A stretch of 64,000 nucleotides of DNA. Source: an uncultured Verrucomicrobiota bacterium. Lineage in GTDB: Bacteria > Verrucomicrobiota > Verrucomicrobiia > Limisphaerales > UBA9464. The translations under genes were made by a program, and so were the position numbers. Location: the NCBI GenBank assembly GCA_903939515.1, contig CAJAHH010000010.1, forward strand, positions 124,001 through 188,000, in the 5' to 3' direction. The notes under the pieces are model-generated. The model saw only the letters and a list, made by a program, of their open reading frames with translations, was not told where the DNA came from and made no database searches. Positions 25,016 through 33,398 of this stretch are shown here, piece by piece (the stretch's first letter is position 1; the number at the start of each line of letters is the position of its first letter).

Positions 25016-26194
25016 TTAGGGCAACGGCCGCACTCGATAAACCCGGCCTGAGTCGACGATCGGATCGAAGAGCACGGTTCCTCCGGCCTGACTCATCATT
25101 TCAGCCTGGGTTGCAAAAGGACCCGGCATGGCCGCCGCCGACTCAATCGCATAGCGACGACCGGTCAGCCCGTTGAAGGAAAGCCTCAGGGAGTCCGAGA
25201 CGAGAGTGGGTTGGTCCCACACCACCGGACCGGCCACAGACAGCGTCGCGCCGTCGCTGTCCACGAATCCACCCAGGTTGGTAATCCGCACCCGGTACAC
25301 CCCGGCCGCAGTCGCGGTGACATTCGTCACGACCAACGTCGGTCCCGGGGGGCCAGCGCTCCCGACCACCACGCCATCCCGCGTCCAAGAATAGGTCAGG
25401 TTGGTGCCTGTTGCAGAAACACCCAACGAGAACCCTTCGCCAGCATGCAGCGCCCGACCCACGGGCTGGGTCGTGATCACCGGCTTGGCAACCGCGGCCT
25501 GCACGGTGAGGGTCGCCCAGTCGCTGAAGACGGTCGCCAAATCGTTGATCAACCTGAGGCGATATCGGCCGGAGTCCGCCACTTGGGCGCTGGGCAAGGT
25601 AAGAGTCGCGTTGGTGGCATTCTTAACCTCGAGGTCCTCCTTGAACCACCGCAGCGCCACGGGTTGATCCCCTGAATAGGCAACCGTCAGACTCGCCGAT
25701 TGGCCCTGGGCCACGTTGAGGTTGGCAGGCTGGGATGTGACCGCGGGCGGATTGGCACCGACCACTGTGAGCGCCACGTTGAGATCAGCCCAATTGCCCC
25801 CCAAGCTGGTGGTCTCCCAACCACGGATCCTCAGGGTGAACGGCCCACTAGCGGTGGGGGTTCCCGTGAGCGTTCCACGCGTGGAGAGGGTTGTGCCCGG
25901 CGGCAATCCAGAGACGGCCGAATAGGATCTGGCCGTGCCATGGGAAGAACTGGTGATCGAAAATGTCACCGACGTGCGAACGCCGTTGGTGGCCCGAACG
26001 GCCGCAGGCACTACGCCGGTGGCCCCCGACAGCCCATGCATGCTGCCCGCCACGGCCGCTGCACCAAAGACCCATCGGAGGATGAACAGCGTCGGAGCCG
26101 CCATCACCCCGGGCGCAGACTGCGCCACACGCAGCAGGGGAGCCAATTGAAGGAAAGCGGCCAACACATGGGGATGAATTAAGATCCGTTTCAT
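25016..26194 (-). CDS. Exported protein with Ig-like domains and C-terminal YRV block
   Basis: About 392 residues from the ATG at 26194 (MKRILIHPHVLAAFLQLAPLL). The N-terminal hydrophobic part is long and atypical for a signal peptide. A putative-Ig (He_PIG-type) domain covers about 65-145 (YSAVSGLPPGTTLSTRGTLTGTPTASG). Two immunoglobulin-like domains follow (about 150-235 and 240-320), each with the PxxxxQP start and the DSGRYRLRLIN or AAGVYRVRITN end. The C-terminus GRRYAIESAAAMPGPF through GRVYRVRPLP matches the short terminal block of other exported proteins here. It lies 55 bases downstream of the DUF4266 gene on the same strand and could be a distal member of that operon, though it is not part of the conserved set. 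Confidence 0.75.
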   Translation of the reverse strand: MKRILIHPHVLAAFLQLAPLLRVAQSAPGVMAAPTLFILRWVFGAAAVAGSMHGLSGATGVVPAAVRATNGVRTSVTFSITSSSHGTARSYSAVSGLPPGTTLSTRGTLTGTPTASGPFTLRIRGWETTSLGGNWADLNVALTVVGANPPAVTSQPANLNVAQGQSASLTVAYSGDQPVALRWFKEDLEVKNATNATLTLPSAQVADSGRYRLRLINDLATVFSDWATLTVQAAVAKPVITTQPVGRALHAGEGFSLGVSATGTNLTYSWTRDGVVVGSAGPPGPTLVVTNVTATAAGVYRVRITNLGGFVDSDGATLSVAGPVVWDQPTLVSDSLRLSFNGLTGRRYAIESAAAMPGPFATQAEMMSQAGGTVLFDPIVDSGRVYRVRPLP

Positions 26195-26249
26195 AGAGAC
26201 CAAGCCAAGAATATGAGCACTTCCGGACCGCGCAAACGCTGGCTAGAAA

Positions 26250-26513
26250 TTAGTTGCAACCGCAACCGCCCCCGCCCACTCCGCGTCCGCCGGCCGCTGC
26301 CTCACGGCTAAACCACATGTGTTCGGCCAGTAACAACCCTGCCGGATCCCGATCTCCGCGCATCGTTGCATCCGACAGCGTGCGACGCTGCCATGGCTCA
26401 ACGGTAGAACAACCCGTGCCCAAGGCGATAATGACCGCAACGGCCGCCAACACCATCCCACCCGGACGGGAGGAACAGGCTGGTTGAAGGGGGAGTAGAT
26501 TTTTGACGCTCAT
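26250..26513 (-). CDS. DUF4266 small lipoprotein-like protein
   Basis: An 87-residue protein. A hydrophobic segment (about 19-34) precedes GTGCSTVEPW, a weak lipobox. The mature part has TLSDATMRGDRDP, LLLAEHMWFSREAAAGG and a Gly-rich tail RGVGGGGCGCN that ends in Cys-Gly-Cys-Asn. This matches the DUF4266 family as I know it: a small exported protein encoded beside ApbE, TlpA-like and DUF3570 genes in distant phyla. The CxC tail could bind a metal or form a redox pair served by the thioredoxin upstream. It is the last gene of the tight cluster, 20 bases after the thioredoxin gene. Its biochemical role is unknown. Confidence 0.85.
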   Translation of the reverse strand: MSVKNLLPLQPACSSRPGGMVLAAVAVIIALGTGCSTVEPWQRRTLSDATMRGDRDPAGLLLAEHMWFSREAAAGGRGVGGGGCGCN

Positions 26514-26533
26514 ATCTATTCTATCGATAAAGT

Positions 26534-27073
26534 TTAGGCTTTAACCGTTTTTAGGAGGCGTTCGATGATTTCAACGTACTTCTTGCGGGTAGCTTCCCCT
26601 TCGTACTTGGGATGCACCGAATCGAGACGCCCCTCCGGTCCGAAGAAGTAGGAGGTCGGCATCCCGGGAGGGCGAACCTTGGAGGCCAGCTTTTCCTGGG
26701 CATCGCGCACGGTCGCAAAACTCACCGAGTTCTTCTTGAGGAAGCGATCCATGTCCGGTTGCCGCTCGTCCATGGAAACGCCGATGAGCACATATCCCCT
26801 CGACCCATAGGTTTTGTGGAGGTTTTCCAACACGGGGAAGGACTGACGACAGGGCACACACCATGAGGCCCAGAAATCGAGGTGAACCACCTTGCCGGAA
26901 AGGTCTGGCACGGTGCCTTCGAGCTGCAGGCTCTTGAGGTCCGGAAGGGTGTCACCGGGCTGAAGCCCTGCCGCCCAGCCCAGCGGAATCGTGGCCATCA
27001 GCGCCATCCCGGCGGCCGAAGTTCGCAGGAATTGGCGGCGTGGCAGGGAGATTTCAAGAGGCGACATGTTCAT
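26534..27073 (-). CDS. Tat-exported TlpA-like thioredoxin
   Basis: A 179-residue protein starting MNMSPLEIS, with the Tat signal PRRQFLRTSAAGMALMATIPLGWA. The thioredoxin domain has VHLDFWASWCVPCRQSFPVLENL, so the redox pair is CVPC. The cis-Pro lies in RPPGMPTSYFF. It should reduce or isomerise disulfides outside the cytoplasm. The ORF track start at 27424 runs through the apbE gene and is not credible. The ATG at 27073 overlaps apbE by 20 bases (a second ATG at 27067 is possible). In this operon a likely client is the Cys-Gly-Cys tail of the DUF4266 protein. Confidence 0.93.
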   Translation of the reverse strand: MNMSPLEISLPRRQFLRTSAAGMALMATIPLGWAAGLQPGDTLPDLKSLQLEGTVPDLSGKVVHLDFWASWCVPCRQSFPVLENLHKTYGSRGYVLIGVSMDERQPDMDRFLKKNSVSFATVRDAQEKLASKVRPPGMPTSYFFGPEGRLDSVHPKYEGEATRKKYVEIIERLLKTVKA

Positions 27074-28082
27074 AAAATCGGCGACTGCTGAGTTTGGATT
27101 GAGGTCCGTGGAGAAGTCCCTCGGCCCCCGGTTGAGATTCGATGAGACGGAGACCTTCGTCGGGCCCCAGCACGAGGGCCGCGGTGCTGAGCATGCCCGC
27201 CAGGGTGCAACTTGGGGCCAGCACGTGCACAGCCCGGCACCCGTTTTGGACTGGACGCCCTGTGCGCGGGTCGAGGATGTGTCCCCAGCGCTTGCCTGCT
27301 GCATTGAAGCCCCGATGGTAATCCCCCGAGGTGGCCACGGCCGCATCCCGGACAGCCAGACCACACCAAGCCTTTCCCGGCTGATCGGGGTCTTCGAGCC
27401 CGAGGTGCCAACCCGGGCGACCATCGGCTGGCAACCCCATCACCCGGATGTCGGCTCCGAAGTCCACCAAGGCCCCGGTCAGTCCGCACTGACGCGCCAA
27501 AAGGGCTACCTGATCCACCGCGTACTCCTTGCCCATGCCACCCAGATCCAAGCACATCCCTGGGTCACTCAATCTCACCGAACCCGGCTTGCGCTCCACC
27601 TTTCGCCAACCGACACACTGGCGAGCGGCTTCGATCTGTGGGTCGGTGGGAATTTGTGCCCGACGCCAATCCCACAATTGAATGAGAGGCAACGCGGTGG
27701 GATCAAACACACCGCGGGTCAAAAAATGCATCTCGTGGCACAGCGCCAAAATCCGGTCGATCTCCGGATCGGAAGCCACCGCGGCACCGCCGGCTGATGC
27801 GTTGAGAACAGAGATCCAACTATCGGTCAGGAATCGGGAATACTTGGCCTCAAAGGCCGCCAACCATCCCAATGCCTCGCCATCGAAACGGCGGATCGCC
27901 TCCGGCGAACCCACCGTAACCCACCGACACGTGGTACCGAGAGCCATGAAGTGCAATTCCCGACCGCCATCGGTTGGCGACTCCTGACACGACTCCCGAA
28001 TCCGGCGAAGGACCGCCGAAGCATTCCCCCGGACCACGGTCGCAGGCGCCGGTTCGCTGGATTGGACAGGGGCGCTCACCAT
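27054..28082 (-). CDS. apbE: FAD:protein FMN transferase (ApbE family), divergent
   Basis: A 342-residue ApbE-like flavin transferase, which attaches FMN from FAD through a phosphoester to Ser/Thr of exported proteins. Family blocks present: MALGTTCRW (usually MGT), GVFDPTALPLIQLW, CLDLGGMGKEYAVDQ, ALVDFGADIRVMG, VATSGDY and HILDPRTGRP. Two features are odd. There is no signal peptide or lipobox at the N-terminus. The C-terminal AD-A-(L/W)-ST motif reads AGMLSTAALVLG, with Gly where most ApbEs have the metal-binding Asp. The gene starts inside the end of the DUF3570 gene (7-base overlap) and runs into the thioredoxin gene, so it is tightly coupled to both. Confidence 0.9.
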   Translation of the reverse strand: MVSAPVQSSEPAPATVVRGNASAVLRRIRESCQESPTDGGRELHFMALGTTCRWVTVGSPEAIRRFDGEALGWLAAFEAKYSRFLTDSWISVLNASAGGAAVASDPEIDRILALCHEMHFLTRGVFDPTALPLIQLWDWRRAQIPTDPQIEAARQCVGWRKVERKPGSVRLSDPGMCLDLGGMGKEYAVDQVALLARQCGLTGALVDFGADIRVMGLPADGRPGWHLGLEDPDQPGKAWCGLAVRDAAVATSGDYHRGFNAAGKRWGHILDPRTGRPVQNGCRAVHVLAPSCTLAGMLSTAALVLGPDEGLRLIESQPGAEGLLHGPQSKLSSRRFYEHVAS

Positions 28083-29338
28083 TGGAAACCAATACCCATC
28101 GTGAAGACATTTGCCTGGGGGTAAGCCGACGACAAGGTCACGCCATCGAGGCCTTGCATGAGGTAGCGCTTGTAGGCCAGGTCCACAGAAACATGCTCAT
28201 GCACTTGCCAGTGAATGCCAACTCCCAGCGTCCACGTCTCGAGGTGGCTCAGGCGGTAATCCGCCGAATAATACTGGGGCCACGCGGGCACTGACAAAAC
28301 ACGCCCATCCCCGGGGAACCCGGGCTCCCCATCAAAAATCAGACTTCCATCGGACTGCAGGGCCGCGTTCACGCCGTTGGGATCCACCAACGTCCCGTTG
28401 AACACAGGCGCGTAGAAGTCGGCCGCTGACTGGACGTGGTAGCGCAGCATTGGGGAGATCACGAGTTTCTCTCCGACCTTCTGGTTCCACTGGACTGCCG
28501 CGGTGTTGGCCCAAATGCCCCAGTCGTCGTGGTGGAGGCGGTAGTTGGCGTCGACGCTGCCATTGAGCGCGCTCACGAAGTGGGTGATCCCGAGATACCC
28601 CACCTGCTTAATGCGTTGATTCGGGCGATTCTCACCGACTGATGCCGAGGGATCCGAGTTGTAGCCCTCGACCGGAAAGTCGTACTGGAAGTGAACCCCC
28701 TTGTACGGGTCCGTTAGATAGCCATCAGCCACGCCCACGGTCAAATTGGCCGTCAAGTACGTGTTGGGTCCCAGCAACTGGGTCACCCCCAAGAGACCGT
28801 CCCAAGTGTCCTTGTCTTTCCACAGCGTCTTATTGGCCAACCAGAAGCCGGTGACCTGGTCGAAATTGCGCGACAAACCCAGATTCAAAATCGTGTTCTT
28901 CTGGTTGAACTCGATGCTCTCATTCAGGGAAAGACCGATAGAGCGGTAATCACTCTCTTCGCTGTACGAAAGTTGGGGGCGCGTGATGAAGCGACCGGCG
29001 GTGAGGTCGAGTTCAACGGAGCCAGCACGACGGATGTCCTGGAAGTTCTGAAGCGGCAAACGATCGGTTCCTGGCGCGGCGGCCGCCCCGGTCGGGGTCG
29101 CTCCCGAGATGCCATCGTAAACGAAGTTTGCTTTTACCACCGCCTTGGCGTTCAAGGCCTGTTCGGCATAAACCGCGTGGGTCCGGATGTGGATCCGATC
29201 GTTGTCCTCGATATAGTCCTCGTAGCGGTAATCCACCCGGTTCTCAGCACGAGCACGGACCAAGGAAACGCAGTGCAGCAATAAGGCAGTCAGGACGGGG
29301 CTGATTCGGGCCATCAGGCACCGGGACCACGGAGGCAT
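28076..29338 (-). CDS. DUF3570 outer-membrane-type protein with flavinylation motif
   Basis: About 420 residues. The start is uncertain: ATG 29338 or 29314 both begin a signal peptide (ARISPVLTALLLHCVSLVRARA). The rest is rich in beta strands ending in GIGFQW, as expected for an outer-membrane barrel of the DUF3570 family. Near the mature N-terminus VYDGISGATPTG contains D75-x-x-S-G-A-T81, the motif recognised by ApbE in NqrC, RnfG and other FMN-carrying proteins. Thr81 is therefore the predicted FMN site. ApbE is encoded next and overlaps by seven bases. The role is probably electron transfer at or across the envelope. Flavinylation is inferred, not shown. Confidence 0.87.
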   Translation of the reverse strand: MPPWSRCLMARISPVLTALLLHCVSLVRARAENRVDYRYEDYIEDNDRIHIRTHAVYAEQALNAKAVVKANFVYDGISGATPTGAAAAPGTDRLPLQNFQDIRRAGSVELDLTAGRFITRPQLSYSEESDYRSIGLSLNESIEFNQKNTILNLGLSRNFDQVTGFWLANKTLWKDKDTWDGLLGVTQLLGPNTYLTANLTVGVADGYLTDPYKGVHFQYDFPVEGYNSDPSASVGENRPNQRIKQVGYLGITHFVSALNGSVDANYRLHHDDWGIWANTAAVQWNQKVGEKLVISPMLRYHVQSAADFYAPVFNGTLVDPNGVNAALQSDGSLIFDGEPGFPGDGRVLSVPAWPQYYSADYRLSHLETWTLGVGIHWQVHEHVSVDLAYKRYLMQGLDGVTLSSAYPQANVFTMGIGFQW

Positions 29339-29461
29339 GGGTTGGATCAGAAGGTTCAAAAGCAGGTCAGGCAATCCTTTAGACGCCTCAACTCCCGTGT
29401 AGATTTCACTGACATCGCAGCCTTTCAACCCCTCCACACCTCGTCCGGGGCAGAACCCAGG

Positions 29462-30325
29462 TCATCCGGAGATCGGACTTGGCAGTGGGGACGGCTGCAA
29501 GTCCGGGTTAGGCGCGGAGTTAGGCATCGGGATCGCTAAACGGTCCAATACTCGAGCGGCGGCAGCAAAACCGAAGGTGCCGGTCACCTGAGTGGCTGAG
29601 CCGAAGCCGGATTCACAGTTGAGCCGCAGGGGCATTTCGTTGTCCGAGGCGCGGGTCGCGCAAACTTGGCCGTCACGGTCCGGAAAGACCGGAGCCTCGG
29701 CCGAATGAACACAGTCGATGCGCAGTTTTTTAGCAGTTCTCGAAAACCCGTGCTTCTGGCGGAGGCGCTTGCGCACTTCACTCAACAACCGGTCGTGCGT
29801 CACGGTGGCCAAATCGGCGACTCGAACCGCGGTCGGATCACGGCGTCCGCCGGCCCCGCCGCACACCACCAACGGAATCCCGGCACCGTGACACAAGGCG
29901 ATCAACCGCACCTTGTTGGACATGGCGTCGATGGCATCCACTACGAAGTCCGGGCGGTCTTCGGAACCGAGACCGGTCTCCAGTCCCAACAGGCGCGACG
30001 CCGTATCGGCCGTGAAAAACTCCACCCGGCCTTCCACCCGAGCCTCTGGGGAAATGGCCCGAACCCGTTCCGCCATGACTTCCACCTTGGACCGTCCCAC
30101 CGTGGAATCCAGCGCATGCAACTGCCGGTTGATGTTGCTGACGCACACGTCGTCGAGATCGACCAAGGTGAGTCGACCTATCCCCGAACGGGCGAGCGCT
30201 TCTACCACCCAGGAGCCCACGCCGCCAATGCCGATCACTAGAACGTGCGCGGCGCGAAACCGGCTCAATGCGGCCGCCCCGTAAAGCCGTGCTATCCCTC
30301 CAAATCGGAAGTCAAAATCACTCAT
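29462..30325 (-). CDS. tcdA: tRNA threonylcarbamoyladenosine dehydratase
   Basis: A 287-residue E1-like enzyme that uses ATP to cyclise t6A37 of tRNAs into ct6A. The start ATG at 30325 gives MSDFDFRFGGIARLYGAAAL, the family N-terminus; the ORF track start is 27 bases longer in sequence. The adenylation fold is seen in VLVIGIGGVGSWVVEALARSGIG and LTLVDLDDVCVSNINRQLHAL, and VVDAIDAMSNKV and GFGSATQVTGTFGFAAA follow. Length (E. coli TcdA 268 aa) fits, with a short Pro/Ser-rich tail extra. It is upstream of the DUF3570 operon on the same strand, separated by 123 bases, without an obvious functional link. An adenylyltransferase of the ThiF/MoeB type is less likely because of the Asn-Arg-Gln-Leu block. 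Confidence 0.93.
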   Translation of the reverse strand: MSDFDFRFGGIARLYGAAALSRFRAAHVLVIGIGGVGSWVVEALARSGIGRLTLVDLDDVCVSNINRQLHALDSTVGRSKVEVMAERVRAISPEARVEGRVEFFTADTASRLLGLETGLGSEDRPDFVVDAIDAMSNKVRLIALCHGAGIPLVVCGGAGGRRDPTAVRVADLATVTHDRLLSEVRKRLRQKHGFSRTAKKLRIDCVHSAEAPVFPDRDGQVCATRASDNEMPLRLNCESGFGSATQVTGTFGFAAAARVLDRLAIPMPNSAPNPDLQPSPLPSPISG

Positions 30326-30485
30326 GATCGAAATGCCCCACTGGCAAAACATTCAGGTCAAGGCACCCCATCCGTCGATCCGGATCCCTCGGACCCCAGG
30401 GCTCTGCTCCCGAGCAAAGTACTCCAAGTTTCGGAGACGTTCATGAACCCGCTGGAGAGTGAGCCTTGCCGTGCGCACGAAGCAA

Positions 30486-30513
30486 ATCAGGGAACTCCAA
30501 TGAGTTCCCTGAT
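30486..30513 (-). terminator. Rho-independent terminator of pseudopilin gene
   Basis: A perfect 12-bp stem (atcagggaactc/gagttccctgat) with a four-base loop, 57 bases past the pseudopilin stop codon. On the minus strand the stem is followed by ttgcttc, a weak U-tract. It is the strongest hairpin I found in the window and separates this gene from tcdA. Confidence 0.75.
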
Positions 30514-30569
30514 CGAAGCCGGATGCCCTAGGCCACCCGAAAGCCATACCGTTCAGAATCTGCGGAAAA

Positions 30570-31436
30570 TCAGAGTTCCTTCCAGTTGCGGTGACGGTAG
30601 TTGTTCCAAACCCAACGGAAGTCCGGGTTGTTGGGGCCACCACCACTCCAGTTGAAGCTGGAAATACCGACGGCGGAATCCTTAGCGGCCTTGATGGTTC
30701 TGGCTTCAATCCAGCGGTGCCCCTCGTAGTGGCCGTCCTGGAAGGAAAAGGTGCTGAAGTTGCCGTGGAAAATGGCGAAGGGATCGATCCACCCCTTGGA
30801 ATCCGTACTCAGCACCCAGGTGCCGAGGTTGGAATTACGGGGATCGGATTCTTCGATAAACACGAAGGACTGGGACGGGGAACTTACCTCGGAGGCCTTG
30901 AGGTACGGAGGCTGAGAGGCTTCCCATCCGAGAATGCCGTTCATGCCGTTGGCCTTGGAGTAACTGTCGTAGGCCCACCCGGCGCCCGGACGCCGCTTGG
31001 AACGGAGGTCTCCCGGGCAGTGATACGCTCCAAACGCCGAGCAGTACTCCCACATTGGGGAGTTGGTCATGCCCTTCTGAACCCGCCTGAGCGCTTCTTC
31101 GAGGGTAATGCCATTGGCGATGTCTGGCACCGGTCCCTGCCAATATCCGCCACCGGTGAGTGCCACCACAGCTCCCCCCTTGTTCCTCCAACCATCGGTC
31201 GGAGCCAAGGAGTCGTTGTTGTCCATCGAGTACATCTGCCAGGCCAGAACCAACTGCTTCTGGTTGCTCGCACAGGCGGCACCCGTGGCTTTGGATTTCG
31301 CCTTGGCCAAGGCCGGCAAGAGCATGCCGGCCAGAATCGCAATGATGGCGATGACGACGAGCAACTCGATCAAAGTGAAACCGGAATTGCTCGAACGACG
31401 TCGCGAAGTACTCGAAGGACACGAATCAAATTTCAT
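30570..31436 (-). CDS. Type II secretion/type IV-like pseudopilin with H-X9-DG
   Basis: A 288-residue prepilin-like protein. The ATG at 31436 was chosen because it places the leader ([19 protein letters not shown]) before the processing site GFTLIELLV. The conserved Glu5 is present and the helix continues [20 protein letters not shown]. The C-terminal region contains [12 protein letters not shown], which fits the H-X9-DG motif of the prepilin-type processing-associated domain. This combination is very abundant in Verrucomicrobia and Planctomycetes, and is thought to be exported through a type II-like system. The specific role is unknown. It is monocistronic, divergent from rmuC and followed by a strong terminator. 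Confidence 0.93.
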   Translation of the reverse strand: MKFDSCPSSTSRRRSSNSGFTLIELLVVIAIIAILAGMLLPALAKAKSKATGAACASNQKQLVLAWQMYSMDNNDSLAPTDGWRNKGGAVVALTGGGYWQGPVPDIANGITLEEALRRVQKGMTNSPMWEYCSAFGAYHCPGDLRSKRRPGAGWAYDSYSKANGMNGILGWEASQPPYLKASEVSSPSQSFVFIEESDPRNSNLGTWVLSTDSKGWIDPFAIFHGNFSTFSFQDGHYEGHRWIEARTIKAAKDSAVGISSFNWSGGGPNNPDFRWVWNNYRHRNWKEL

Positions 31437-31812
31437 GAACAAGGATAAAGGATGTCTCGAAATCGTAGTCCCATTCTGAGCCAAACTCCAAGCTCATACG
31501 GCGCTCCTACAGAATGTTCAAATTCCGTCGGGAGGCCGACACAACCGCACCTGGCCTGAGCCTTAAATACTTCGCCGCCCGGTTCCGTAGGTGCGAATGA
31601 GACTGAGACGGGCAAGGCGTTTTCTCGAGATGGAATGGGGAGGGCAAGGTTTACTGAAATCTTGTGGGTAGCCCTCGCCTAATTTTTTAGGAAAAGAACC
31701 CACGCCTTTAGAAAGCCCAACGGTTCATGGCCAATATCCGTGAGAACACGCACACGCTCCCAGAAAGACATTGCGTTCGGCCTCCGGGTTTTGGGTCATT
31801 GGCGGGGTGACT
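31437..31812. other. Divergent promoter region, pseudopilin and rmuC
   Basis: A 376-base spacer between two divergent genes. It is less GC-rich near 31680-31700 (aattttttaggaaaag), as expected for a promoter, but I cannot place -35/-10 boxes with confidence. The ORF track extensions of both genes into it do not look like coding sequence. Confidence 0.4.
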
Positions 31813-33378
31813 ATGGTCGAACGCATCATGACCCTGATTGTTGGGCTGCTACTGGGTTTGGCGATCGGCTGGATCCTCAAAGGTCTGCGTCGGGAACCCT
31901 CGACGATGGCCGCCTCCGCCTTGGAGGAAGAACTGCGCCAGCAGGCCCTCCGGCGAGAGAGCGAGGCCAACGAGTGGCAGACCCGATCCGCCAACGCTCA
32001 GGCTGCGGCCGCCGCGGCAGAAGCCTCTCGGGACGGCGCGCGCCGGGAGGCGTCCCAAGCCATCGAGGCACATCGTGAAAAAGACACCGAGGCGAACTCA
32101 CTTCGCCTTGAATTGGCCCAGACCCAAAGTCGCCTGGCCACGGCCACCGCAGAAAGCGCTGCAGCCCGAGCCAGCATCCTTGAGCAGCAGCGGGTCCATG
32201 AAGAATCTGAGCGCAGCCTCAAAGAAACCCATGGGCAATGGGTGACGGAATTGCGGTCTTCGCAGGAGAAGTCGCTGACGGATCTTAAGCAAAGCTTTGC
32301 CGGACTGAGCGCGGAAGCGCTCAAGCAGAACGGACCAGAATTCCTGCGTCTGGCCAATGAGACGTTCACCCGCTTCCAGGAGTCGGCCAAGGGGGACTTG
32401 TCCTTGCGCGAACAGCGCATCGAGTCGCTGGTCAAACCGCTGGAGGATCAACTCAAGGCCTACCAGGCTCGGCTCCAGCAAAGCGATTCCCTTCAATCGA
32501 CCGCCCTCGGAGAAGTCCGACGGCAAGTCGAAGAGCTTTCGACCCACAGTCAGACCCTTTCCAGCGAGACCCACCGTCTCCGCGCAGTGCTCTCCTCTAA
32601 TCAAGCCCGGGGGCGGTGGGGTGAAGAAACCTTGCGCCGCGTCGTGGAGGCCTCCGGCATGAGTGCCCACTGCGATTTCGTGGAACAAGTGCGCGAGGGG
32701 GATTCTAAACCCGACCTCATTGTCCGACTGCCCGGCGAGCGGGTGATCATTGTGGATTCCAAGGTCCCGGATTTGGAGTTTCTCGCGGCCGTCGATTCGG
32801 AGGAAGAGGGACGGCGCAACGCCGCACTGGCCGAGCACGCCGCCAAGATGAAATCCACTATCAAGGCGTTGGCCGACCGAGATTATCCGGCTCAGTTCAA
32901 CAACGCGCTGGACCATGTGGTGCTCTTCGTCCCGGCGGAATCTCTCTTCAGCGCCGCACTCGAGGGCGATCGGGATCTCATTGTCTGGGCCGCCGAACGA
33001 CACATCCTCTTGGCCACTCCCGCTTCACTCATCGCCCTACTGCGGAGCGTTGCGGTGAGCTGGCAGGCGCATGAACAGTCTCAGAACGCCCAGCAAATCG
33101 CCGAGGCGGCGCAAACGCTTTACGAACGGGTCAACCGCTTCGTGGAGCATTTCGAGCGGATTCGCGACGGGTTAAGCAAGGCCACTAAGGCCTATGATGA
33201 CGCCGTGGGTAGCTACGAACGGATGGTCCGACCCAGTGGTGAACGCCTAGCCAGACTGGGCGGAGGCGTCGACAGCCGGACGCTCCCGGAGATCCAAACC
33301 CTCGATACCTCGCTGAGGCAGGCCCCAGAAAATCGGCTCCCCCTTGCACCGTCCAAGGAATTGGGCCCGACCGTGTGA
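31813..33378 (+). CDS. rmuC: DNA recombination protein RmuC
   Basis: About 521 residues. The start ATG (31813) yields MVERIMTLIVGLLLGLAIGWIL, the usual N-terminal membrane anchor. A long Ala/Glu/Arg-rich coiled coil covers about 35-270. The RmuC nuclease-like domain (about 275-470) contains RGRWGEETLRRVVEASGM, PDLIVRLPGERVIIVDSKVP and a stretch ending FVPAESLFSAAL. RmuC limits inversions and rearrangements at short inverted repeats, probably as an endonuclease. A Ser/Pro-rich tail follows. It faces the M56 peptidase gene, with only 20 bases between their stop codons. Confidence 0.95.
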   Translation: MVERIMTLIVGLLLGLAIGWILKGLRREPSTMAASALEEELRQQALRRESEANEWQTRSANAQAAAAAAEASRDGARREASQAIEAHREKDTEANSLRLELAQTQSRLATATAESAAARASILEQQRVHEESERSLKETHGQWVTELRSSQEKSLTDLKQSFAGLSAEALKQNGPEFLRLANETFTRFQESAKGDLSLREQRIESLVKPLEDQLKAYQARLQQSDSLQSTALGEVRRQVEELSTHSQTLSSETHRLRAVLSSNQARGRWGEETLRRVVEASGMSAHCDFVEQVREGDSKPDLIVRLPGERVIIVDSKVPDLEFLAAVDSEEEGRRNAALAEHAAKMKSTIKALADRDYPAQFNNALDHVVLFVPAESLFSAALEGDRDLIVWAAERHILLATPASLIALLRSVAVSWQAHEQSQNAQQIAEAAQTLYERVNRFVEHFERIRDGLSKATKAYDDAVGSYERMVRPSGERLARLGGGVDSRTLPEIQTLDTSLRQAPENRLPLAPSKELGPTV

Positions 33379-33398
33379 GTGCTTGGGGTTGGCGCGAC

